Origin: Luteimicrobium sp049844995
Lineage (GTDB): Bacteria; Actinomycetota; Actinomycetes; Actinomycetales; Cellulomonadaceae
NCBI RefSeq assembly: GCF_049844995.1
Contig: NZ_JBNCMC010000003.1
Coordinates: forward strand, 434,001 to 498,000
DNA: 64,000 nt
Reading direction: 5' to 3'
Part shown: one piece after another, positions 52,253 through 61,317 of the stretch
How positions within the stretch are numbered: position 1 is the first letter of the stretch
How the letters are laid out: the number at the start of each line of letters is the position of its first letter
Made by a program: the position numbers and the translations under genes
The notes under the pieces: generated by a model
What the model saw: the letters and a program-made list of their open reading frames with translations, nothing else
Database searches by the model: none
Told to the model about the DNA's origin: nothing

Positions 52253-52642
52253 TCAGCGGTGGCGCGGGACGAACGACGTCGAGCAGGTCCAGACGTGCGA
52301 ACCCTTCTTCGCGGTCACCGTTACGGGGACACGACGGCCGACGGTCGCGCGCGAGATCCGATAGGTGACGGACGCCTTGCCCGCCGTCGTGGCTGTGGTG
52401 CTCTTGGTGTTCGTCGTCGTCTTGTACTTCGCCTTCACGACGACCTTGGCCCGCGATCCGACGTGGGAGATTCGCGCGGTCGTCGACGAGTACTGCTTCG
52501 GCCTCGTGGTCGACATCGTGACCGTGCAGTGCGAGCGCACGGTGGTGGCGGCGGTCGCGGGAGCCGCGGCGGCCCCGACGGCGGCGGCCGGTCCGAGGAG
52601 CGCGGCGGCGAGGGCCAGGGCAGTGAGGCGGCGAGAACGCAC
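52253..52642 (-). CDS. Small secreted protein of unknown function
   Basis: 129 residues from GTG 52642, with GGAG 6 nt upstream; the frame extends further upstream, but the GTG begins a clean signal peptide (RRLTALALAAALLGPAAAVG, then AAAAPATA). The mature part is Lys/Thr/Ser-rich with two Cys (RSHCTVTMSTTRP and VWTCSTSFVPRHR near the C-terminus) that could form a disulphide. The central stretch KVVVKAKYKTTTNTKSTTA is basic, predicted beta-strand. No family was recognised. It is probably an exported single-domain beta protein, located between purU and DUF167 genes without an obvious functional link. Confidence 0.7.
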   Translation of the reverse strand: MRSRRLTALALAAALLGPAAAVGAAAAPATAATTVRSHCTVTMSTTRPKQYSSTTARISHVGSRAKVVVKAKYKTTTNTKSTTATTAGKASVTYRISRATVGRRVPVTVTAKKGSHVWTCSTSFVPRHR

Positions 52643-52754
52643 GGCGAGCTCCAGGACGGGACGACGGGACGACCAGCCGAGAATAGTCCCGCGCTCCGAG
52701 GCCCCAACCGGGAGGATCGCCCGTCGGAGGAGGTTCCGGACGGGTGAATGCGCG

Positions 52755-53636
52755 TCAGCGGAAGACGACGGTCCGCAGCCCGTCGAGCAGCACCCGGTGC
52801 TCGGCGTGCCAGCGGACGGCACGCGCGAGCGTCCGCCGCTCGACGTCCTGCCCGAGCGCGACCAGCTCGGCGGGCGTGCGCGTGTGGTCGACGCGCTCGA
52901 CCTCCTGCTCGATGATCGGGCCCTCGTCGAGGTCGCCGGTCACGTAGTGCGACGTCGCACCGATGAGCTTCACGCCGCGCTCGAACGCCTGGTGGTAGGG
53001 GCGGGCGCCCTTGAAGCTGGGCAGGAACGAGTGGTGGATGTTGATGACGTGCCCCGCCAGCCGGGTGCACAGCTCGTCCGACAGGATCTGCATGTACCGC
53101 GCGAGGACGACGAGCTCCGCGCCGGTGCTCTCGACGATGCGCAGGAGCTCCGCCTCGGCCTCGGGCTTCGTGTCCCGGGTGACGGGCACGTGGTGGAAGG
53201 GGACGCCGTAGAAGGTGGCGAGCTCGGCGAGGTCGGGGTGGTTCCCGACGACGGCGACGACGTCGACCGGCAAGCCCCCGGCCCGCTGCCGGAACAGCAG
53301 GTCGTTGAGGCAGTGCGCCTCCTTGCTGACCATGATGACGGTCGGCACGGCGCGCCCGACGCGGTCGAGCTCCCACGCCATGCCGAACTCGTCCGCGACG
53401 GGGGCGAGCGCCGCCTCGAGGCCGCCGGCGGCGTCGTCGGCGGTGGGGAGGGCGACCTGGACGCGCATGTAGAACCGCCCCGTCACGGGGGAGCCGAACT
53501 GCTGGGACTCCGTGATGTTCCCCCCGAGCCGGGCCAGGACGCCGGACACGGCGTGCACGATGCCGGGGCGGTCGGGGCACGAGAGCGTCAGCACCCACTC
53601 GGGCGCCGGGGCTGCGGGATCGGGCGGCAGATGCAC
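52755..53636 (-). CDS. purU: Formyltetrahydrofolate deformylase
   Basis: 293 residues from ATG 53636. The N-terminal ACT domain (VLTLSCPDRPGIVHAVSGVL) is followed by the formyl-transferase fold: VIMVSKEAHCLNDLLFRQRA, VVAVVGNHPDLAELATFYGV, and VVLARYMQILSDELCTRLAG. Then comes HVINIHHSFLPSFKGARPYH with the catalytic His, and LIGATSHYVTGDLDEGPIIE with the catalytic Asp. PurU hydrolyses 10-formyl-THF to formate and THF, balancing the one-carbon pool. It is a functional counterpart to purN and purH in this window. The promoter lies in the short divergent gap to the acetyltransferase gene. Confidence 0.97.
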   Translation of the reverse strand: MHLPPDPAAPAPEWVLTLSCPDRPGIVHAVSGVLARLGGNITESQQFGSPVTGRFYMRVQVALPTADDAAGGLEAALAPVADEFGMAWELDRVGRAVPTVIMVSKEAHCLNDLLFRQRAGGLPVDVVAVVGNHPDLAELATFYGVPFHHVPVTRDTKPEAEAELLRIVESTGAELVVLARYMQILSDELCTRLAGHVINIHHSFLPSFKGARPYHQAFERGVKLIGATSHYVTGDLDEGPIIEQEVERVDHTRTPAELVALGQDVERRTLARAVRWHAEHRVLLDGLRTVVFR

Positions 53637-53683
53637 CCGCCCAGGGTACGCGCGGGGTGCCCGGTCTCTGCGACGATGGTGCC

Positions 53684-54184
53684 ATGAGCGAGACGCAGAT
53701 CCGGATCGACCTCGTCGACGACGCGAGCGCCGGCGAGCTGCTCACGTTGCGGCGCGCGGCGTTCGTGACGGAGGCGCAGGTGTACGGCGACCCGAACATC
53801 CCGCCCCTGACGCAGACCCTCCACGAGCTCCGCGAGGACCTGGCGCGTGACGACGTCACGACGATCGGCGCGTGGGACGGGCACCGGCTCGTCGGGTCGG
53901 TGCGCGTCGAGATCGACGGCCAGAAGGCGACGCTGGGCCGGCTCGCGGTCGCGCCCGACCAGCAGGGCCACGGCGTCGGCACGCAGCTGATGTGGGCGGT
54001 GCTGCCGTACCTGCCGGACGAGACCAAGGAGATCTGGGTCTTCACCGGCAAGGACTCGCTGCAGAACCTCGCGATGTACCAGCGCCAGGGCTACGAGGAG
54101 CAGTACGACCGTTCGGCCGGCGACCTGACCTTCACGTACCTGCGCCGGATCCTGGCCGAGGCGGAGGCCCGGTCCGCCGGCTGA
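53684..54184 (+). CDS. GNAT family N-acetyltransferase
   Basis: 166 residues from ATG 53684. The GNAT fold is visible as IDLVDDASAGELLTLRRAAF, RLVGSVRVEIDGQKATLGRL (strands) and AVAPDQQGHGVGTQLMWAVL. The last contains the acetyl-CoA loop Q-x-x-G-x-G. KEIWVFTGKDSLQNLAMYQR and QGYEEQYDR complete the domain. The acceptor is unknown. The gene diverges from purU with 47 nt between the starts; a GATGGT hexamer lies 4 nt before the ATG, so the mRNA may also be nearly leaderless. Confidence 0.88.
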   Translation: MSETQIRIDLVDDASAGELLTLRRAAFVTEAQVYGDPNIPPLTQTLHELREDLARDDVTTIGAWDGHRLVGSVRVEIDGQKATLGRLAVAPDQQGHGVGTQLMWAVLPYLPDETKEIWVFTGKDSLQNLAMYQRQGYEEQYDRSAGDLTFTYLRRILAEAEARSAG

Positions 54185-54224
54185 GGCAGGTCCCGACGAC
54201 GCGCGGACGAGCCGCGGACGACGA

Positions 54225-54264
54225 CGCCCCCCCGCCCCGACCCGTGAGGGTGGGGCGGGGGGCG
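54225..54264. terminator. Terminator between GNAT and GH92 genes
   Basis: An extended GC stem: cgccccccc-gcccc-gaccc pairs with gggt-ggggc-gggggg-cg around the tetraloop gtga (54244-54247), with one unpaired C. It lies 41 nt after the GNAT stop and 46 nt beyond the end of the converging GH92 gene. Confidence 0.75.
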
Positions 54265-54309
54265 CCGTCGCGTCGAGGGCCCTCGCTCGGTGCGCGGACC
54301 CCGTCCGCG

Positions 54310-57300
54310 TCAGTGCGTGCTCGGGGTTCCCTGGAGCGTCATGGCGTAGATCTCCATGCCGCTGTCGTGGTCCCAGGCCGTTCCGACGAGGCCGGGCGCG
54401 GTCCACTCGGGCACCGACGCCCGCGGGAGCGTGAGCGACCGGACGGTCCTGCTCGCGTCGAGCGCCACGGTGGCCCGGTAGATCGACACCTGGGTGGTGT
54501 TCTTCCCGCCCGTCGACATCCGGTACGGCATCGTGATCGCCGCGGTGTTCCCGAACTCGAGGTCACGCTTTCCCCAGTCCGTGAACTGGAGCGGGACCGA
54601 CGCCGTCGTGCCGTCGGTGTACGTCACCACGGCGGTGCCGCCGAGGATCCCGGTGCCGCCGTTGACGGCCGCGCCGAGCACCTGGAGCGCGCTGTAGCTG
54701 CCCGTCGGGAGCGCGACGGTCTGGCCGTCCGCCTCGACGAGGTTCTTGTCGGTCCCGGCCGTGGACGGCGCCTGGTAGGTCACGCCGCCGATCGTGGTCG
54801 GGCCGGCGGCGGGCAGGAGGTCGGCGGCGTAGCTGTAGCCCAGGCCGTCGATGTTGCCCTGCGTCGGGGCGTCCGCGGACGCGACACCGTCGCGGTCGTA
54901 GGCCGCGGAGAGGTCGACGGCGCACGACGTGTCCGTCGTCGTCGCGCACGCGCCGCCCGGCTGGACGGTGACGTGGACGACCCGATCGACGGCCGGAGCC
55001 CCCGCCGTCCGGGCGGTGACGGTGACGTCGTACGTCCCGGCCTCCGTGCCCGCCGGCGCCGTGACCGCGACCGTGACCTTCGCCTGGGCGGGGAGCCCGT
55101 CGGAGGACACCTTCACGGACTTCGTCTTCGGGGAGATCTGCCAGCCCTTCGGCCCGGCGGCGCTCACCTTGACCTTCGCGTCACCCGCGGCCGTCGCCAG
55201 CACCGTCAGGTCGACGTCCTGCGTCGACGCGCGCTTGGCCGTCGGCGTCACCACGGCGGTGTCCGCGGCCACGCTCGCGCTGAGCTGCGGGACGACCGCG
55301 GTGGCCTTGCTGACCGACGGCGGCGCAGCCTTGGCGGACGTTGCCCAGCTCGTGGGCGACGTGCTCAGGGCGTAGTCGATGGTGCCGCCGTGGGCGATGT
55401 CGGCCTGGCTCACCCAGGACTTGTCCCAGTCCTTGCCGTTGACGGACGCGGTGGCGATGTAGCGCTTGCTCATGCTCGCGCCGGGCGCCGCGATCTTCAG
55501 CGTGCCGCCCTGCGACTTCCCGTACGAGCCGATCTGCAGCGTGGCCTTCGGGAACAGGGGAGTCGTGACGACGTAGGTGTTCGAGCCGCTCATCGTGGGG
55601 TAGAGCCCCAGCGCCGACATCACGTACCAGGCCGACATCTCGCCCATGTCGTCGTTGCCGGTCATGCCGGTCGGGCTGTTGGTGAAGAGCGTCTGCTGCG
55701 CGCGCACCACGGTCGCGGTCTTGTCGGGCCGGCCGGTCCACGCGTACAGGTACGGCGCGAGCAGGTTCGGCTCGTTGTCGGGCTGGTAGTGGGTGAAGCC
55801 GTAGTAGCCGTACGGGTCGCCCACCCAGGTGTCCTTGGCCGTCCCGACGGGGTCGGTCAGCAGGTCGGGGTAGGCGAAGAACTCGTCCAGGCGGCTGGTG
55901 GCTGCCTTGCGGCCGCCCAGCATCGAGACGAGGCCCGCCGGGTCCTGGGGCACGAGCCACTGGTACTGGTACGGGCCACTCTCGTGGAACGCGTGGTCAC
56001 CGTCCTTGGTGTCGAACGGGGCCACCCAGGTGCCGTCCGCGGTGCGCGGGCGGAACGTGCCGACGCTCTTGTCGAAGATGTTGCGGTACGACTGGCCGCG
56101 CGCGGCGAACATCTTCGCGTCCGCCGTGTGTCCCAGGCCCTTGGCCATGAGCGCCAGCGAGGCGTCCGCGGCCGCGTACTCGAGCTGGGCCGAGGCGGGG
56201 TAGTAGCAGTCGTTGTCGTTCCCCGCGGTCGGGCAGCAGGACGCGTCCGAGCCGTCGGTCGGGCAGCTCTTGCTCACGTGCAGGCCGTAGGGGATGTAGC
56301 CGAGGCTCGTGTACTGGTCGACCGCGGCGCGGCCGTTGTGCACGCCGTCGCCGGGAACCTCGGTGGCGTTCTTCCGGACGTACTTGTAGACCTCCTTGGC
56401 CTCGGCGTCCGTGAACAGGCCCTTCGACCAGCCCTCGACGAGGAACGGCGTGACCGGGTCGCCGGTCATGATGTTGCCGTCCTTGTTGCCCAGGAACCAG
56501 CGGGGGAGCGCGCCGCCGTCGCGGGCGATCCCGACCAGCGACATGTCGACGTCGTGCGCGACCTTCGGGTCGAGAAGCTCGACGAGCTGGTTCTGCGTGC
56601 GGTACGTGTCCCACAGCGAGAACACGCCGTACTGCGTGTAGCCCCGGGCCTTGTGGACGGCGTCGTCGGTGCCCATGTAGCGCCCGTCGACGTCACCGAC
56701 GACGTTGGGCGACAGCACCGAGTGGTACAGCGCCGTGTAGTACTCGACCTGCTGGTCGTGGGTGCCGCCGGCGACCGCGGCCTTGTGCAGCGTCGTGTTC
56801 CACTTCTGGTGCAGCGCGCCCTGGACGGCGTCGAAGTCGAACCCGACGCTGCTGGTCTCGACGTCGAGGTTCTTCTTGGCGCCCGCGACGCTCGTGTAGG
56901 ACAGCCCGACCTTCACGACGACGGGGTCGTCGTTCTTGGTGGTGTCGAAGCTGATCCAGCCGCCGTTGTCCCCCGAGTTGGACGACGTGCGCGAGCCGGC
57001 TGCGGTCTTTCCGTCCTTCCACGTGCCGTACGTCGTGAACGGCCGGCTGACCTGCGCCACGAAGTACGCCTTCTGCTCGCCCTTCACCCAGCCTTCGATC
57101 GTCCGGTTGCCGACGATCTCGATCTGGGACTGGGAGACGTTCTTGCCGACGTTGAACAGGACGTTCGCCTGCTTCGTGCTCGGGAAGGTGTAGCGCTGCC
57201 AGCCCGTGCGCGTGGTGGCGGCGAGCTCGGCGTCCGTGTCGTAGGAGTCGAGGTGCACCCGGTAGGCGTCGGGGTGGACCTCCTCCTCGGCACGGTTGAA

Positions 57301-57744
57301 CGGCGACGCGTAGTCGTTCGGGTTCGTCGAGGTGATCTCGCCCGTCGTCGGCATGATCGGCACGTAGTTGTACCGGCAGGCGTTCACCGCCGTCTGGCTG
57401 AAGCCTGAGATCTTCTCGGCCGAGTCGGAGTCGCACTGGTTGCCGCCCGCGCCGGGACGGTTGGTCACCTGGGGGACCTCCTGCGCCATCCCGAAGGGCT
57501 CGCCCACGGCGGGGAAGTCGAAGCCCTCGTTCTTGGTGCCGATGAAGGGGTTCACCAGGGTGGTGAGGTCGGCGGGCGTGGTTGCCGACGGAGCGCTCCG
57601 GTCGGAGGTTCCCGCTGCGACTGCGGCCGAGCCGCCCGTCGCTGGTACCGCGAGGGTGACGAGCGCCGCGGCGGCGAGCGCCGCGAGGAGCGGCCTGGCG
57701 GGGCCGCCTCGTCGTGGGTCTGGCGTGCGATCTCTCAGATGCAT
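54310..57744 (-). CDS. Secreted GH92 alpha-mannosidase
   Basis: 1144 residues from ATG 57744; the frame extends to an ATG at 57810, but that codon lies on the operator, so 57744 is preferred. A signal peptide (ARPLLAALAAAALVTLAVPA) precedes the GH92 N-domain: LVNPFIGTKNEGFDFPAVGE and FGMAQEVPQVTNRP. GFSQTAVNACRYNYVPIMPT is characteristic of the family. The (alpha/alpha)6 catalytic domain has GVFSLWDTYRTQNQLVELLD and GHTADAKMFAARGQSYRNIF. EPNLLAPYLYAWTGRPDKT and TGNDDMGEMSAWYVMSALGL contribute the acidic catalytic residues near the calcium site. The C-terminus has a NEW3-type Ig domain and a bacterial beta-sandwich. GH92 enzymes release mannose from alpha-mannans. An operator shared with the divergent sugar ABC operon ties release and uptake. 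Confidence 0.95.
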   Translation of the reverse strand: MHLRDRTPDPRRGGPARPLLAALAAAALVTLAVPATGGSAAVAAGTSDRSAPSATTPADLTTLVNPFIGTKNEGFDFPAVGEPFGMAQEVPQVTNRPGAGGNQCDSDSAEKISGFSQTAVNACRYNYVPIMPTTGEITSTNPNDYASPFNRAEEEVHPDAYRVHLDSYDTDAELAATTRTGWQRYTFPSTKQANVLFNVGKNVSQSQIEIVGNRTIEGWVKGEQKAYFVAQVSRPFTTYGTWKDGKTAAGSRTSSNSGDNGGWISFDTTKNDDPVVVKVGLSYTSVAGAKKNLDVETSSVGFDFDAVQGALHQKWNTTLHKAAVAGGTHDQQVEYYTALYHSVLSPNVVGDVDGRYMGTDDAVHKARGYTQYGVFSLWDTYRTQNQLVELLDPKVAHDVDMSLVGIARDGGALPRWFLGNKDGNIMTGDPVTPFLVEGWSKGLFTDAEAKEVYKYVRKNATEVPGDGVHNGRAAVDQYTSLGYIPYGLHVSKSCPTDGSDASCCPTAGNDNDCYYPASAQLEYAAADASLALMAKGLGHTADAKMFAARGQSYRNIFDKSVGTFRPRTADGTWVAPFDTKDGDHAFHESGPYQYQWLVPQDPAGLVSMLGGRKAATSRLDEFFAYPDLLTDPVGTAKDTWVGDPYGYYGFTHYQPDNEPNLLAPYLYAWTGRPDKTATVVRAQQTLFTNSPTGMTGNDDMGEMSAWYVMSALGLYPTMSGSNTYVVTTPLFPKATLQIGSYGKSQGGTLKIAAPGASMSKRYIATASVNGKDWDKSWVSQADIAHGGTIDYALSTSPTSWATSAKAAPPSVSKATAVVPQLSASVAADTAVVTPTAKRASTQDVDLTVLATAAGDAKVKVSAAGPKGWQISPKTKSVKVSSDGLPAQAKVTVAVTAPAGTEAGTYDVTVTARTAGAPAVDRVVHVTVQPGGACATTTDTSCAVDLSAAYDRDGVASADAPTQGNIDGLGYSYAADLLPAAGPTTIGGVTYQAPSTAGTDKNLVEADGQTVALPTGSYSALQVLGAAVNGGTGILGGTAVVTYTDGTTASVPLQFTDWGKRDLEFGNTAAITMPYRMSTGGKNTTQVSIYRATVALDASRTVRSLTLPRASVPEWTAPGLVGTAWDHDSGMEIYAMTLQGTPSTH

Positions 57745-57795
57745 GGTCGTCCTGTCGTCGGCTTCATTGCGGATAGACGAGACAGCGCCGTTCGG

Positions 57796-57809
57796 TGACA
57801 GCGTTGTCA
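57796..57809 (-). promoter_or_regulatory. Operator TGACA-GCGT-TGTCA before GH92
   Basis: A palindrome 52 nt upstream of the GH92 ATG. On the minus strand it reads tgacaacgctgtca, which differs from the ABC-operon copy only by c for g at the tenth base. It sits where a repressor would block GH92 transcription. Confidence 0.75.
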
Positions 57810-58075
57810 TTGGTCGGAATCGAGTCGATCACACCTGCCGGCGGCGGTCAAGCGCAACGGGCGAAGGCGACAACACGGTCTGCGCTCCGGCGGCGCGGAG
57901 CAATCGTTGTGATTCCGTGATGTTCTCGGCGTGCCGCCCGCTCGATGCCGCGACACGATGGCGATTCCAGGACGATCTGGACGCAGGAGAGCGGGCGGAG
58001 CATCTGGTGGAACGTCGACTGCGGACGCTTCGAGCTCGAGAAGGGCGTTGCTGCCGGAGCGGGCGAACGAGCTGC

Positions 58076-58119
58076 TTGGCTCGGAATGACGCGGATGCTA
58101 GGGTCTGACAACGGTGTCA
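58076..58119 (+). promoter_or_regulatory. Promoter and operator of the monosaccharide ABC operon
   Basis: TTGGCT (58076-58081), 17 nt, TAGGGT (58099-58104) form a good promoter. The operator tgacaacggtgtca (58106-58119) follows the -10 box by 1 nt and covers the start site, typical for a LacI- or ROK-type repressor. Confidence 0.8.
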
Positions 58120-58325
58120 ACGCAGAATGAGGCGACGCCCTCCAGAGGGCGCCAAGTTCGCTGCTTGAACAAAAGAGGCGGCGCTCGACGCAGAGCCGCA
58201 GCAGGGCCCGAGGGCGGACCTTCGGGCTTGAGTTCGGAAGTTGACGACAAGTTCCAGCACCGCCTAGCGTCGGCCCAGCCCGTCGTCGACGTCGACGTCC
58301 TGTTCAGAGTGGAGAAGGAGGAGCG

Positions 58326-59876
58326 ATGGCTGAGGTCCCCGCTGTTCTCGAGATGCGGTCCATCACCAAGGTGTTCCCGGGAGTCCGGGCGCTCGACGAC
58401 GTCTCGCTGACCGTCAAGGCGGGCGAGATCCACGCGATCTGTGGCGAGAACGGGGCCGGCAAGTCCACCCTGATGAAGGTGCTGTCCGGTGTCTACCCGC
58501 ACGGCTCCTACGAGGGCGAGATCGTCTATCAGGGCGACGTGATGGAGTTCAAGGACATCCGCGCGAGCGAGCAGGTCGGCATCGTCATCATCCACCAGGA
58601 GCTCGCGCTCATCCCGGAGCTCTCGATCACCGAGAACATCTTCCTCGGCAACGAGGTCCGCGGGAAGCTCGGGATCAGCTGGGACGACGCACGCCGCCAG
58701 GCGGTCGAGCTGATGGCCCGGGTCGGGTTGCGCGCCTCGCCCGACACCCTCGTGAAGAGCATCGGCGTCGGCCAGCAGCAGCTCGTGGAGATCGCGCGAG
58801 CCCTGGCGAAGGACGTGCGCCTCCTCATCCTCGACGAGCCGACGGCGGCACTGAACGAGGACGACTCGGAGCACCTGCTCGACCTGCTGCGCGGCCTCAA
58901 GGCCAAGGGCCTGACGAGCATCATGATCTCCCACAAGCTCAACGAGATCGAGGAGATCGCCGACTCCATCACGATCATCCGCGACGGCCACGCGGTCGAG
59001 ACCCTGGACGTCCGCAAGGGGGAGATCAACGAGGACCGGATCATCCGCGGCATGGTCGGGCGCGCCCTCAGCTCCCGCTTCCCCGACCACACGCCGAAGA
59101 TCGGCGAGACGTTCTTCGAGGTCAAGGACTGGAACGTCGAGCACCCTGAGGTTCCGGGCCGGCTCGTCTGCAAGGACTCGACGTTCCACGTCCGGCGCGG
59201 CGAGATCGTCGGCTTCGCCGGCATCATGGGTGCCGGCCGCACGGAGCTGGCCCGCTCGATCTTCGGCCACAGCTACGGCCGCTATCTCTCCGGCACCATC
59301 ACCATGGACGGCCGTGAGATCTCGATGCCGAACGTCCTGGCCGCCATCGAGCACCGCGTGGCCTACGTGTCCGAGGACCGCAAGGCCCTGGGCCTGAACC
59401 TGCTCGACACGATTCAGGACACCGTGATCGCGGCGAACCTCCCGCGAGTCTCCAAGCGCTCGGTGATCGACGACGACGAGGCTTTCCTCGCCGCGGAGGA
59501 GTACCGCAAGTCGCTCTCGATCAAGACGCCGAGCGTCAAGGCGGGCGTCGCCAAGCTCTCGGGCGGCAACCAGCAGAAGGTGCTGCTGGCCAAGTGGATG
59601 TTCACCGATCCCGAGCTCCTCATCCTGGACGAGCCGACCCGCGGTATCGACGTCGGCGCCAAGTACGAGATCTACGGACTCATCCAGCGACTCGCGAACA
59701 GCGGGAAGGGTGTCGTCGTAATCTCCTCCGAGCTCCCCGAGCTCATGGGCCTGTGCGACCGGATCTACACGGTGTTCGAAGGGCGCGTCACCGGTGAGGT
59801 CCGGGGGCCCGACGCCACGCAGGAGGAGCTCATGCGGCTCATGACCGGCACGACCGCGGCAGCCGCGGTCGGCTGA
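58326..59876 (+). CDS. mmsA: Multiple-monosaccharide ABC transporter, ATP-binding protein
   Basis: 516 residues from ATG 58326 with GGAGGAG 4 nt upstream. It has two fused nucleotide-binding domains like XylG/AraG. NBD1 has Walker A AICGENGAGKSTLMKVL, signature SIGVGQQQLVEIARALAKDV and Walker B LLILDEPTAALNEDD. NBD2 has a degenerate Walker A (GFAGIMGAGRTELARSIFGH), signature KLSGGNQQKVLLAKWMF and Walker B LLILDEPTRGIDVGAKYEIY. It energises sugar uptake with the permease 81 nt downstream. The wording of NBD2 and the gene order fit the MmsA/GguA group that takes several monosaccharides (xylose, glucose, galactose, arabinose). Confidence 0.95.
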   Translation: MAEVPAVLEMRSITKVFPGVRALDDVSLTVKAGEIHAICGENGAGKSTLMKVLSGVYPHGSYEGEIVYQGDVMEFKDIRASEQVGIVIIHQELALIPELSITENIFLGNEVRGKLGISWDDARRQAVELMARVGLRASPDTLVKSIGVGQQQLVEIARALAKDVRLLILDEPTAALNEDDSEHLLDLLRGLKAKGLTSIMISHKLNEIEEIADSITIIRDGHAVETLDVRKGEINEDRIIRGMVGRALSSRFPDHTPKIGETFFEVKDWNVEHPEVPGRLVCKDSTFHVRRGEIVGFAGIMGAGRTELARSIFGHSYGRYLSGTITMDGREISMPNVLAAIEHRVAYVSEDRKALGLNLLDTIQDTVIAANLPRVSKRSVIDDDEAFLAAEEYRKSLSIKTPSVKAGVAKLSGGNQQKVLLAKWMFTDPELLILDEPTRGIDVGAKYEIYGLIQRLANSGKGVVVISSELPELMGLCDRIYTVFEGRVTGEVRGPDATQEELMRLMTGTTAAAAVG

Positions 59877-59957
59877 CGAGCCGCTGCTCCCACATCGACC
59901 ATCCCGCCGGGTGCCCGTCGCAGACCGGCGCCCGGCAGAAGCGAAGGAATAACGACG

Positions 59958-61226
59958 ATGTCCTCCATCCGCCAGTTCGGCATGGGGTTTGCCCTGCTCG
60001 CGCTGATCATCTTCTTCGAGTTCAGCACAGGCGGGGACGTTCTGACCTCCACGAACGTCCAGAACCTCATCATCGGTAACTCGTACATCCTGATCCTCGC
60101 GATCGGCATGGTGCTCGTCATCATCGCGGGGCACATCGACCTCTCGGTCGGCTCCGTCGCCGCCGTCACGGGCATCATCGTCGCGCTCGCGATCCGCGAC
60201 TGGGGCATCCCGTGGTGGCTCGGCGTGCTCCTCGGGCTCGGCGTGGGCGCCGTGATCGGAGCCTGGCAGGGCTTCTGGGTGGCCTTCGTGGGTATCCCGG
60301 GCTTCATCACGACCCTCGCGGGCATGATGCTCTTCCGCGGCGCGAACCAGTGGATCGGCCAGTCCAACACGGTGCCCGTTCCCCAGGGTCTCCAGGACCT
60401 GGGCGCCGGCTACCTGCCCGAGTGGGGCCCGAACACCGGCCTCAACAACTCGACGCTGCTGCTCGGCATCCTCGCCGCGGTGTGGGTCGTCTACTCCGAG
60501 CTCCGCCGCCGCCGCGGCGCGGTCCGGCTCGGCATCGAGCCCCCCTCGGTGCGGTCGTCGCTGATCCGCGTCGTCGTGTTCGTCGTCCTGATCGGCTACG
60601 CCACGTACCTGTTCGGCAGCGGCCGCTACGGCACGTCGTACCCCATCCCCGGCGTGGTCCTGCTCGCGCTCGTGATCATCTACCACTTCATCGCGTCGCG
60701 GACCATCCCGGGCCGCCATGTCTACGCCGTGGGTGGCAACCGGGCTGCGGCCGCACTGTCGGGCGTGAACATCCGTCGCACGAACTTCCTCGTGATGATG
60801 AACATGTCGGTCCTCGCGGCACTCGCGGGCATGATCTTCGTCGGCCGCGCCACCGCGTCCGGTCCGTCGGACGGAACCGGCTGGGAGCTCGACGCGATCG
60901 CGGCGGTCTTCATCGGCGGCGCCGCGGTGTCGGGCGGCGTCGGCACCGTCATCGGGTCGGTCATCGGTGGTCTCGTGATGGCCGTGCTCAACAACGGCCT
61001 CCAGCTCAGCGGCGTCGGCTCCGACAAGACGCAGGTCATCAAGGGCCTCGTCCTGCTGGTCGCTGTCGCGTTCGACGTGCTCAGCAAGGTCCAGGGCCGG
61101 CCGTCGATCATCGGGCTGATATTCCCGTCCCGCCGGGACAACGGGCCGGGAGCCGCCATCGAAGGCGCGAACACGGAGCAGGCCGAGGTCCCCGTCGCGG
61201 ACGGCGCGACCGCAGCCAAGGGCTGA
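59958..61226 (+). CDS. mmsB: Multiple-monosaccharide ABC transporter, permease
   Basis: 422 residues from ATG 59958. Ten or so membrane segments, with the family motifs NSYILILAIGMVLVIIAGHI, DLSVGSVAAVTGIIVALAI and LAGMMLFRGANQWIGQSNT. GRHVYAVGGNRAAAALSGVN is the EAA-like loop with A-x-x-x-SGVN, followed by RATASGPSDGTGWELDAIAA and VFIGGAAVSGGVGTVIGSVI. It belongs to the XylH/GguB group. The product lies between the ATPase and the binding-protein gene in a single operon. Confidence 0.95.
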   Translation: MSSIRQFGMGFALLALIIFFEFSTGGDVLTSTNVQNLIIGNSYILILAIGMVLVIIAGHIDLSVGSVAAVTGIIVALAIRDWGIPWWLGVLLGLGVGAVIGAWQGFWVAFVGIPGFITTLAGMMLFRGANQWIGQSNTVPVPQGLQDLGAGYLPEWGPNTGLNNSTLLLGILAAVWVVYSELRRRRGAVRLGIEPPSVRSSLIRVVVFVVLIGYATYLFGSGRYGTSYPIPGVVLLALVIIYHFIASRTIPGRHVYAVGGNRAAAALSGVNIRRTNFLVMMNMSVLAALAGMIFVGRATASGPSDGTGWELDAIAAVFIGGAAVSGGVGTVIGSVIGGLVMAVLNNGLQLSGVGSDKTQVIKGLVLLVAVAFDVLSKVQGRPSIIGLIFPSRRDNGPGAAIEGANTEQAEVPVADGATAAKG

Positions 61227-61317
61227 CGTTCGCCCCCCGCGCCACAGCACGTCCCCCTCAGCAGCAAGGCCATCATGGGCGCCCAACGAGGGGCCCTCAT
61301 CACAGAAAGCTGACACC

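Larger units (their letters stand above)
57745..58325. other. Divergent control region between GH92 and sugar ABC operon
   Basis: It contains one operator near each gene (57796-57809 and 58106-58119) and the ABC promoter (58076-58104). The long ABC leader (about 210 nt) has the strong AAGGAGGAG ribosome site at 58315-58323. No gene is visible in the middle part (57830-58070); its GC content and spacing look like non-coding DNA. Confidence 0.6.
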
